A program made the position numbers and the translations under genes. A stretch of 64,000 bases of DNA, from NCBI RefSeq assembly GCF_029227915.1, contig NC_079883.1, positions 22,072,001-22,136,000 on the forward strand, in the 5' to 3' direction. Positions 35,429 through 45,823 of this stretch are shown in pieces. Below the pieces are notes generated by a model. That model saw only the letters and a list, made by a program, of their open reading frames with translations. It was not told where the DNA came from and made no database searches. This DNA is from Hydractinia symbiolongicarpus. Taxonomy: Eukaryota > Cnidaria > Hydrozoa > Anthoathecata > Hydractiniidae. Each line of letters starts with the position of its first letter. The first letter of the stretch is position 1.

Positions 35429-37144
35429 GTATTTCCTTTGGATCAAAAATTGCCGCCTTTTTCATATTCGAATGCGAAATAGGATCGAACTTTCCCGCCA
35501 TTTCTTAAAATCGAACGGTAATGGTCACAGCTACGTCCAAAAACTAATTTTAGATGTGCAAGTATCATTTATATCAAACTGATTTGTTTTTTTCTTGGAT
35601 TTTGTTGTAAAAATAAAGTGTTAACTCATCGCTCATCTTCCGTTAATAACTCTCCTGTTTTTGCTCCAAATACAGCTTCAAATTTGTTGCCAGTACATTA
35701 TCAGAACGTTATAAGATGCTAAAGTTAATTTTCCATCTTTCACTTGCTCTAGGCGTACAGCAGGGTGTCACTACTCCTGGAAACTCCTGAAAATACTGGA
35801 AATTTAAAATATGCTCCTGAGAATAATCATCGAAAGTTACAAAAATTGAAAAACTCCTGGAAAATAATTTTTCTAAATCTATTTTGTGTTGGCTCGGCTT
35901 TTTATGGCTATGAGAACTGTTTACTTTATTTTTTTTTTTCATTTAAATTTCTGTTTTTATCGAACGAAAATACTCCGGGGAAGACGTTCAGATAACTGAA
36001 ACAAATTGGATCGAAAATTCCCGCTCTTGAATTCGAACCTGCTTGTCTCCATCCCGTTCGCAAGCTGGAATTAGAAAAAGATTCGGGGATCGAAAAATCC
36101 CGCCTTTTTAAAAATTCGAACAGTGTTGTGTCCTGGCGCGTACGGAAATAAATTATGAACCCAATCAAGCTGTTTTTAGAAAAAAATTCTCAGAGTTATG
36201 TATTTGAACATTTAATCGACCTGGGCATTTATTTGAAAATTTTAATTTTACCCTAGGCTTGATTATATGGGCGATTATTTAAAGGGAGCGTTTCTAGTAT
36301 GAGTTAATTTTTACCCTGGGCGGTTATTTGAGTAGGGGCGTCTAAATTGTTTGGCGGTGGGCGTTAAATCGGTCAAATACGGTAGCTATATATTTGTAAG
36401 AAATACTCCTAATAGCGTACTAGCAAGTTAATTTCTATTTGAACGAGGTTATTGGGTTGCCTTCAACGTAACCAGAAGACTCAACGTGTTTTGTCTTACT
36501 GCTCCGTGGAATAAGGAGATGTGTAAAAAAAGAAAACGCTGGGTAGCAAACACATTTTCTGCGGTTAGAAAACTGACCGCGCTTTCTGATCTTCCGAGGG
36601 GCCTTTCCCCTTGGACGACCAGAAAGCATTAGCCAGGGCGGAATTGTTCTTAGTATGAGTTATCCAGAGAAATAATATCCATGGAGGAGTTCCTCTAGGT
36701 GAGAATTGTCCGGGAAAAATTATCCAGGGGAAAATAGCGAGAGGAGGGAAATTATGCAGCAGTCGAAATCTTTGCCGGTAAACCCTCTTCATCAAAGTGT
36801 CTCATTATTCGAACATCTCTATATTCCGAAATTTCTTTTTCACTCTTGACGTTTTTTTCCCCACAATTCGAACACAAATAGTGTAAAACCTCGATATAAA
36901 AAAGACAAGAACATATAGAGACGAGGTTGCGAACTTTAATTTTCGCAAGAACTAATTTTTGCGAAATTGACAAAAGCTGGAGTTTTCGGGCTTGGGAAAT
37001 ATAAAAAGAATAGTTCTTTTGCATTGCATCTTTGTGTATACACCGCTTGAAAAATGCAATTCGTTGTTAACGTCAGCGTGCCTCTCCAATGCCATGGAAA
37101 ATAGTTTTATTGGTCTAAACTTGATTGATTTTGTGTAAGGGTAG

Positions 37145-37237
37145 TCGATCCAGGACCTGTTGTCTCCTTTTGCATATCGGACGGATCAATAAGCGCAGCG
37201 CCGATGAGAGACAAAAAGCCCTGGGATCTAGGTTGAG
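37145..37237. repeat. CCAGG-type palindromic MITE, copy 2 (short form)
   Basis: GATCCAGGACCTGTTGTC at the left, AAAAAGCCCTGGGATCTAGG at the right, core AATAAGCGCAGCGCC. An internal stretch of about 30 bp present in the other two copies is missing. Confidence 0.6.
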
Positions 37238-37831
37238 GTTAACTCTCTATTTGCAGTTTACGAACTTTCACTACCCCTTTCAACCACCATTTTTCAATTT
37301 TTTCAGGTTTTTCTAAACAAATTACTTTTGTTCTGAAAAATGAACATACTGGAGAAAAACACATAGCGCTTCAAACTAAAATCACAGAAAAGTACCAACA
37401 AAAACCCTTTGTTGTTTTTATTTTATCAACGGACTTCTTTTCCCAATTATTACATACACTACAAATAGACTAAAATATAAATAACATATAATATCAAATT
37501 TAAACAGCATTGACAAAAATTTGACATTTGACATTTTCGAATGTTCCCATCTTGAATTTTGCACTGACGATCGCTTTATAAATATTTCAGTCTGTACGAA
37601 ACAACCAGAAAAAAATAGAATTGCTGTAGAAAGACTAATAGTTATCTAAATTAAGTTCTAAAGCTAAAAATTCAGTGTCAGTTGAACCTTACCCCCTCCC
37701 CCACTCCGTTAAAAATATATTTCTGACAATATTTTTTACCAAAGGAATAGTACCAAAAAATCAGTTTTTAAAAACTTTTATAATTTACAAGAGAGTAAAA
37801 CAGACTGATTTTACACTACCGCAGCAACACA

Positions 37832-37963
37832 ACAACATCAATAATAACAACAACAACAATAACAACAACAACAATAACAACAATAACAACAACAACATCA
37901 ATAATAACAACAACAAAAAAAACCAAAAAAACAACAACAATAAAAGCAACAACAACAAAATAC
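37832..37963. repeat. AAC trinucleotide microsatellite
   Basis: About 130 bp of interrupted AAC/AAT units on the plus strand. It yields a long Asn run in one frame, which I take as an artefact. Confidence 0.85.
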
Positions 37964-38810
37964 AAAGAGATTATCTATGAAATTATTTCCTAAAAAAATT
38001 AAGATAAAAATTAAGATAAGAGAATTCCAAAATTCAAAACGAAGCTATTAATATATTTTCTTTACAAAAATGTTTTGAGTGAGAAACTTAAATTTCAAAT
38101 TATTCTTCTCATAATAATTAAAAAATAATAATAATAATAGTATTTGAAATTATTTAAAAGCTATTCTACTTTATAAAAAAATATATATGGAAAAATAAAT
38201 AAAATTAGGAAATATACACATCACATTTTTAGTAGCTAACATTCGCCGTAAGTAGTTGTTAGTTGTCCCATGCTAATGTCTGGTTAGCATATCTAAAACA
38301 AAGAATGTGTTACGTGGTTGTTATTAACAAGTTAGTATGTGTGACCATGGATATTACAAATTATTTGTGTGTTGATTAAATGACGGAGTGTTAGCAGGAA
38401 CTTTACGAAACAAGAACGGAAACTATCTGCAACGAAGTTGTCAATAACTTTTCATCAAAGCTCGTAATATGAATAACGCCCCAAAAAAATGATTACAAAA
38501 AACTAAATGAAAGCGGCAACGGGAAACAAATTCAAAACAAATAGGGCTATTTTTAAAAAACGAATCAAAAAAAAAAAAAAAAAAAAAATTACAACGAAAC
38601 TGACCAGAAGTTAAAAACAACAAAATTTTAGAAAAAAACTTCTCATCAGTAGTATACTTATATGACATTTTCACTTCATCAAAAAGATCTAAATCGTTTT
38701 ACTTACGATCTCAAAATCGTTCTGTTCGAGTCAAAGGGGGAACGGCTTATTTTGGCGGGTTTACCCTAATCTGCACATGCGCATTAAATAAATATAATTC
38801 TCCGTCGTAG

Positions 38811-39518
38811 ATGAATCTTGTTTCGTAAGGTCGGAAAGCAGAGAAAAGATTGAACAGTCTTTAACCTGTAAAGTTGCAAATTTTTTGAAAAGTAAGAACC
38901 TTTTTACTTAAATTTTTCGTTTCTCTTGTTTTCTATGAATAATATTCGATATCAAAGATTTTAAAAAAGGTTATTAGAGTTTGCGGATACATTACAAATG
39001 CCGCCCTGTTTTAAATGCCTCTCTTTTATAACGAAAAAAAAATCAAAAAATTTTGATAAGCAACTTTTAATTAAATTTAATTTAATAAACAGTAAAATAT
39101 CATTTTTAGTGCTAGGATCCCTTTAATAAAGCACGGTTAAAAGATGCTCTTGTTATGCTGTTATTTAAAATATCAGACAGAAAAAACGGTTAGTATGGCT
39201 TAAAATTGTAGATTCGTCATAAAAACATGCTCACAACATTATAGATGAGAAACTGTAGTTAACATATTTATAAAACAATTGTTTTTCAGTTTTTTGATAG
39301 TGCTTTGTACAGTGTCTTATTATACAGTGTGTGATAAAAGCTTTTCGTACCCTTTTTTCGATGAATCCGTCAAATCAAACAGTTGGTTTTCCCTGAGAAA
39401 TCAAAACAAAAAAATTACTGAACAGTTGGGAATACCTCACCGGTCCAAATTCGAACTCATTGATAGATATTTTGTACCCAGTGAAATTCCTTACATGCAA
39501 ATAATAAAGCCAGTCTAA
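38811..39518 (+). CDS. Small secreted protein, two exons, 80 aa
   Basis: Exon 1 is 38811-38824 (ATG AAT CTT GTT TC) with donor GTAAGG. Exon 2 is 39290-39518, after acceptor TTTTTCAG. Phase 2 joins exactly and the product begins MNLVSFLIVLCTVSYYTVC, a clear signal peptide, so it should enter the secretory pathway. The mature part of about 60 residues has no further Cys. It contains one KK pair and an FELIDRYFVPSEIPYMQII segment, and no Gly-Arg/Lys amidation site. I do not recognise the family. An intron inside the signal peptide is common in small secreted genes. A TATA-like AATAAATATAA lies about 25 bp upstream. A poly(A) hexamer lies inside the last codons (39503) and another at about 39634. 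Without transcript data this is a strong but unproven model. Confidence 0.6.
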
Positions 39519-39531
39519 CTTTATTATTTGC
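39497..39531. terminator. Symmetric hairpin carrying AATAAA on both strands
   Basis: GCAAATAATAAAG (39497-39509) and its perfect reverse complement CTTTATTATTTGC (39519-39531), separated by a 9-base loop that contains the stop codon of the secreted-protein gene. Each arm gives an AATAAA on one strand. Confidence 0.5.
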
Positions 39532-40901
39532 TTGTTTTTTTGCTGATTTTTGCTTACCCTTTTCTCGGTGCATTAACAACCAAAAATGCTTCAAAAATAC
39601 GAAGACACAAGCATTGGATAAATTTTTAGTTGAAATAAATATATATAAAAAAAAGGATTTGTTAAATTCCTTTGCATATACTTTATACTTTTTAAACTTA
39701 AAAAGTATTTCCAAAAAAATAGTCAGCAAAAAGTGTTGTTGGTAAAATTTCTTCCGTAAAAATGACCAAATTCTGAGCATGTGACTAATTTTATTCACCA
39801 ACTTTTCTAAACCATATTTTCGTAGCAAAAGGTATAGAAAAAACTCTTCTATAAAAATTGTTAAAATGACTTAACATGTGACGACAATTTTCAACACATT
39901 TTTTTTTAATATATCATTTTTTTTATTTCTGTTCAAACGCCTGTAACTGATTTACCCATGCAAAATTATTGAACAAAAATTTTTTTTTTAAGATCGTAGA
40001 AAAAACAGAGGATAGAATAAAAAATCATTAGCTTTTACCTTTCGTAATGAGACGCATCTATATCTTCGTACTCACTAAACGAATGTTGAAATTTTGGTAT
40101 CATTCAAAACAAAAACGAGTTATTTATTTATTTATTTTCCATCAGATGGTTTGAAAACAATAATAATAATAAAGATTATTCATGCAAACTTATCAAAATT
40201 ACCTAATGGAGGGATAACCACCACGAAGAAAAGGCTTAAAAAGTGTAATGGTTACCTGGAAAAATATTACATGGCACAAAACCACAAAACAACACAGTGT
40301 CAAAACAAACATTTAGGCGAAGTAATCACAGGGATAAATTTTTAATTTAGAGGGACTGCCAAAAACTGTTAGCGTCAAACCACAAAGCAACAATGGACAG
40401 AAAAGAAATCAAGTGCAATTTGAAAATGTAATTAGCTTTTATACGAGTTTCAGAAATGTTTATGAAGAATTGTTTTCATTTCAATTGTATTTTTATTAGA
40501 GATTTTAAAGGGTAAAGAATTATGAAGATTGTTCCAAGAATTAATTGAGAAAAATTTAATGGGTTTTTTACCAAAGGCAGTTGAGTGGACAAGAGTTACA
40601 TTTAAATGCCCTTTTTACCAGCACGAGTGTGGTGAGAATGAAAAAATTAATGTTAAGGGTATTGAGAATGCTGTCAGGAATAGTTTTATAAAAAATATTC
40701 AGAAGAAAAATGATATTATATGATGAGATCATTTTAGAGAATTTAAGTGGGCTAAGGTTCCAGTAAAGAGGATTGAGAGTGGCATTGAAGGTACTAAAAG
40801 AAATAATACAGACTGCATGATTTTGAAGAACTTCTATCCCACGAGTGAGAAAACCTTTTTAACCCCACACTAAACAAGAAGAGGACATGCCTGATGTTGA
40901 A
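39519..40901. other. Intergenic, with a possible broken coding relic
   Basis: AT-rich. At about 40529-40870 one frame reads like protein (PKAVEWTRVTFKCPFYQHEC, then after two stops HFREFKWAKVPVKRIESGI). It may be a decayed transposon gene; I do not recognise it. Confidence 0.25.
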
Positions 40902-43886
40902 TTAGTTCAGTAGCAGCGATGATAGAAAATGGGCGTTCAGTTTGGAGGCGTAAATTATTATGCTGAAGACGACCATGGTGCATATACTAGTAATGGCACA
41001 ATAAAACAAAATCATATACCTAGTCCCCAATTCACTTAATTGGACAGTACCACCATACTCTGTAAAGCCAGGTATTTGAAATAAGTCGTCGTTATAAAGT
41101 TTGTAGTGTCTAAAGAAAATGCAGTGAAAGAAACACACTGTGTACATTTTTGTTGAATAAAACTGAAAAGGTGGTGTATAAAAAAGTTCTTACTTATTAT
41201 CTCTTCGCTTCACTCGAACAAACCAAATGATCAAACAGAAAAGTATGATTCCAACAGCTATAGCGAATCCTATACCAACTTTTTCTGCTGTTGTGTAGTG
41301 AGGAGATTGATTTGATGGTGCTGCTGTAGCTAATATAACACGTGATGAATGCGGTATAAACGAGGACGAGGTGGTAACAGAGGATCTTAATATACCTAGA
41401 CAAAAAATAACAAATAAGAAATAGAATTCACTTTATTTCCACTTATTTTGGTCTTACAAGAATGACGAACTAAAAAATCTCATAAGAGAATTTACTTTTT
41501 CTCAATCAAAGTACCACTACATGTCAATCATCACATCTGTGCATGCAACAATTAGTTTCAAGGTATAATTTTAGCATTTAATATATTATATATATATTAC
41601 ATACTTATGGAGGATACGTCTGAATGTGTTTTTGAAACCAATGAAGGTGTTACTGCAACTGAAACCTTAGAGCTTGCTGGAATAAAACTGCTAAATAACA
41701 TCATCCTATAACTGGTGTTTGAGCTTGTGGTAAAAGCGGATGAAATCTGTTGACTGTATGTTACACCACGACTCTTGGAGACTGATGAGGAGGTTGCAAC
41801 AACTGCTGAAGACGGATTTGAAGCCAACACTGACTGACTCGTCTGCACAACTCCACTAGTTAAATAAAATGTTGTTTCACTTGATGATGGCGTAGAATAT
41901 AAACTGTCATGTGCAGTTAGCAAAGCAGATATCATGGATTGACTGTTTACCAGAGTAGACATATCTTTATGAGGACTTGTATTTACTTGTGATGCAGTAC
42001 TACTTTCCATTCTTAATGTGGATGACTTTATACTTGTGGTGTATTCTGATGATGCAGCTAACATGTTGCTTCTTGTTGACATAATAATACTTGAGCTTGA
42101 GAAAGGCAAAGAGAATGATATATCAGTTGAAACTTGCTCAGTGGTAGCAAATATTGTTGATACTGAAACATTGGAAGTTGATGAAACTTCCATTTTCTTA
42201 AACGAAGCCATATTGGAAGTGCCATTAAAATTTGATGAAGATGTAGCTGTAGTTATTGTAAAACCATGTGTTGTTAAAAGACTTAAGGTCGTAGGAATTG
42301 TGAATTGAGTTAATTTATGAGTTGATATAGAAGTCTGCAAATTGTTGTTTACAACAGAACTTGTTGTATGTATTACTGACAATGAATGGGTAGTTGTTTG
42401 TGATGCTTGTTTTAGCAAGCTTTTTGAAAGAGTTAAAACAGATCTTGATGTGGCGTAGTTTTTTTGATGTGTTAAATCAGAAGTTTTAACATCGTCTTTT
42501 ACTGTTCTTGAAGAACTTGATGATGGCATCAAGGTTGTACTGATATTGCCAGCAACATCTAAAGGGGTTTAATAATTTAATCAATATTAACCAATTTTCT
42601 ACATAAAATTTATTTTATTCGCACAATTTTATTCACACAAAAATAATTTTACGCAACCGTTTTACCACTCAAGTAAAACTAGTTTATTAAAGAATATGCC
42701 AAAACAAAAAGAACAAATTAAAAATTGCTTTGTTAAAGTTTTTCTAGTAGTAGTATTAAACTGTCAATGATTTTCTTAAAGTTTACATACCGCGAAAAAA
42801 TAAGTTGATTTTTAATGAAAGAGCATAAAAAGCTGGCTGGAAATATTTTTATTTTTTGCAAAAATCTTTGTTGGTTTGTAAGTTATAGGTCTTTAAAGTT
42901 CAGCTAATTATGCAGAATTCTGACATCATAAGTTAGATGCTTCGAAGCAACTATATATGCTCTACAATAAATAGTTTCTTTCTCTTTGTTGTTATATTTT
43001 TGGTTTCTTTTTTCTGTGTGGAGACTTATAAACTTGTGTGCAATCTTATCAGAAAAAAATTTGCTGATAGTGAATACAGAGCTTAAAGAGTTTAAAAATA
43101 CGTCAGAAAATACCTTAGGTTATAGATAGATGTGCATATTTTACATGGCTAGCCTCACAAATATTGAGGGATATATATACCCTGTCTATTATTTCCGGAG
43201 TCATGGAGTATTTAATGCTCTCTTTGAGCTTCGCAAACTCAATTAGGGTAAGTTATTATAATGGAATGAAAGTTCTAGCTGAAGAACAGCACTTCATGAA
43301 CAATACTAGTTATGTCCATATGCTTGGTTTAAAATTATCGAGATAATGATTTATATAATCATTGATTTTTAAACATTGGAGGCTTTGTAATAATACATAT
43401 ACATATACCTTTAACTGAAATTAAATTATTTGTTTTCTCACAAGCTTATTTCATTAGTTTGTTTTTGCTTATGGCTGCACTTAAAAAATTAAATGCTGGT
43501 AATAAAATAAGGTGAAATTTAAGTAGCTAGTAACGAGATATTTAAGCTGCATATAATTGTTTTTTTTAATAATTTTAGTTTTTTTTATTAATTCCATTTT
43601 TTTCTAAAAGATATAAAGTAGGTTTATTGAAATAACAGCAAAAAAGGATGCATAAGTTTTCGACTTAACTGCTCCAAAAAATAATTTGCACAAGCATTTC
43701 TAATCACACATGGATCACTAACGCAGAATAAGTTGTGTGATTTAATGCTCGTGGTAAAGTAAAGAGAGGCATGCTAAGAGACCTAAGATAAAATTAATTC
43801 ATAAAAATTATGCATTTCTTACCAGCATCACCAAACACATATCTTATCACAAAAAGTAAGGTTACAAGTAGTGTTGAGAACTCCAT
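40902..43886 (-). CDS. Mucin-like type I membrane protein, Ser/Thr-rich
   Basis: Four exons with matching phases: 43886-43823, 42558-41605, 41395-41194 and 41109-40902 (1,428 nt, 475 aa). Exon 1 encodes a signal peptide (MEFSTLLVTLLFVIRYVFGDA). Exon 2 encodes about 317 residues with roughly 40% Ser+Thr, no Cys-rich or Ig-like domain, and few aromatic residues. This is the composition of a heavily O-glycosylated stalk. Exon 3 has a single transmembrane helix (VGIGFAIAVGIILFCLIIWFV) followed by RVKRRDNK, a stop-transfer charge cluster. Exon 4 gives a cytoplasmic tail (HYKLYNDDLFQIPGFTEYGG). Its last third is hydrophobic again. A possible donor in that exon (ACTAG-GTATAT) would remove this part, so the C-terminus is uncertain. 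Function unknown; a cell-surface or epithelial coat role is inferred. Donors are GTAAGAAA, GTATGTAA and GTAAGAAC. Confidence 0.75.
42559..43822 (-). other. Intron 1 of the mucin-like gene
   Basis: 1,264 bp, AT-rich, with GTAAGAAA donor and CCCTTTAG acceptor on the minus strand. No repeat or nested gene is recognised. Confidence 0.6.
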
Positions 43887-45114
43887 TATGTTAATTTATA
43901 TGTTCTAAAACAAAAAACAGAGATGGTTGGTTCTGATCTAAATATATATACTTGTCCTTGACATGTCAAAGGCAAATTAGACATATAAATATCAAATGTA
44001 TATAGACAAGTTTTAATGTGACAAAATGTTTTTTTGTGTGTAAGCAATGAACATGTGCATAACATACAAGCAAAATATAAACAACAAGCCTCAAAGACTA
44101 AATAAATCAAGTTCAACATGATGCAACTTACACTGAAATAATTATTTCTGTTAAAAAAAGATGATAGTTAGTAAAAAAATAATTCTAAATTCTATTCTAT
44201 CTTAGATTAAGGTAATTAACAATGTACATTTTTGGTCCTTTTTTTCTTGCCTGTGTGGATGTCGGGGGACCTAATTATAGCTATATTCTCGGATCTGGGT
44301 TAACATTATCAAATTTTAGGAAATTTAGAATACTAAAAGATTATTAGAACAGGATTTATTGTAATTTAAAGTTTTTAAATTTCATAAGAGTTTGACCATA
44401 ACATCTAACTGCAGTGACATTTTTTCACTGCAGTTAATTTGTGTGGTCATTTCTTCATAAAACATCAAAAGTTTGGCTAGTAATAGAGACAGTTGTACTT
44501 AGTGTATAAACTTGAAAATTTACATGTTTCTATAAATTTTGGTGCTGAATTTAAATTCAGTCATATCAGTAAATTTCAAGTATGTTAAGGATCCGAGAAT
44601 ATATATGTTACAGAATTTGTATATAGCTAGCTAGCTAGCTATAAAGACTTGCAACTCATCTTAGCTAGCTAGCATAACTAACGATAAAAATAGAAAATAC
44701 CACTAGCTATATGAATAGAATATGAATATTAACAATGGCCAAGGTATTAAACTAGAAATAGCTGTTGTTAGCTACAACATTAAAGACAGACTACGAGAGA
44801 GTGGATCGTTAAAAAGATGTGTAAGAATGCATGTAAATGTTAGGTTGCTCTTAAATGTGTGTGACTTGCATGGATTGTGTCAGATTTTACAGGTCTAAAA
44901 CAGAGTGACATTAGCTAAGCTCTTTAGCTAAACTAAACAACAACACAGCATTGATATTGACCAGAAAGTTGATGCAAAAAAATATTAAATCCATTTCACC
45001 TAACAAAAACTTCTTTAAAATATAGTAGAAAGAAATGCCAATTCATCTTCTGTTTGTTTCAGTGTTAAAACTTAAGTACTTTCTCAGGAAATAGGAAGTG
45101 ATATTAAAAACAAC
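43887..45114. other. 5' flank of the mucin-like gene
   Basis: Contains a MITE-like palindromic element at 44283-44602 and a GCTA tetranucleotide run at 44625-44642. No gene is seen. Confidence 0.4.
44283..44602. repeat. MITE-like element with 13-bp perfect inverted ends
   Basis: ATATTCTCGGATC (44283-44295) and its reverse complement GATCCGAGAATAT (44590-44602) begin an imperfect 26-bp terminal inverted repeat (both continue TTAACAT). A central perfect hairpin, TAACTGCAGTGA (44406-44417) with TCACTGCAGTTA (44425-44436), lies between. TA repeats flank both ends. No coding capacity. Confidence 0.55.
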
Positions 45115-45823
45115 ATTCTGTTCCGTACGATGTCATTCATTGTACGAAGTTGGGCTTTTTTGCCGTAGCGCTGAGAGTGACCATCCTCGTACAAAACCGA
45201 CCATCTTCGTACAGCGGCGAATATCGTCAAAAAATGAAACTTTTATAATAAAATAATAACTTTTTTGAAATATCTTTTTTTCTTTTAAGTAATTTGCAAA
45301 AAAAGACATTTGTTTTACGATTTGGATGCCTCTTTGGAAAAATACTAATATGTTTATATATATTTATACTTTGTTTTATATTAACAGAGAATAAACAATA
45401 ATGTTTTTGAAAAATGGTACTAGTGCTCGTAAGTATAAATTTGATCTCTTTGATTCAAATAAGGTTATATCAGGTATGATATTGTTATTGATTTCTTTTA
45501 TTAACCTTTCCATGGTTTTTATGGTAGTGACCTTTGAATTCTAATGCTATATTGAATTTTCGTGCAAAAAACCTGTAAATCACCCTTGTCCCCAGTGCCT
45601 TTGCGTGGCTTGTACGAAACTGTTTTTGTAAACATAGTTTTGTTAATAATTGAGTGAGAACGGAGAAGAACACAAAAAATTTCAATATTATTTTTTCTAA
45701 CCTTTTAAGTTATTTCGATAAAGGAAAAGGTAGGTAAATTTCGAATCCTTTTCGAGTGCTTTTTCGAACGCACATTTTAAATTTACATTGAAACTTTTAA
45801 CGCGTGTTTTTAGGTTCAGCACA

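Larger units (their letters stand above)
35429..38810. other. Intergenic repeats between H2B and the small secreted protein
   Basis: It holds diverged palindromic elements: an ACTCCTGGAAACTCCTGAAAA-like run near 35775-35860, and GGATCGAAAATTCCCGC with inverted relatives near 35480, 36010 and 36090. A GGTCAAATACGGTA-ended repeat lies at about 36200-36385. There is also a CCAGG-type MITE at 37145, an AAC microsatellite at 37832, and a run of about 23-25 A at 38568-38588. No gene is supported. Confidence 0.4.

Noticed and set aside
37675-37980. Poly-Asn open frame of about 100 codons
   Set aside because: It is produced by the AAC microsatellite; no start context, no domain and no splice partners.
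40529-40870. Protein-like frame with PKAVEWTRVTFKCPFYQHEC
   Set aside because: Two stops interrupt it and I cannot name a family; mentioned only as a possible relic.
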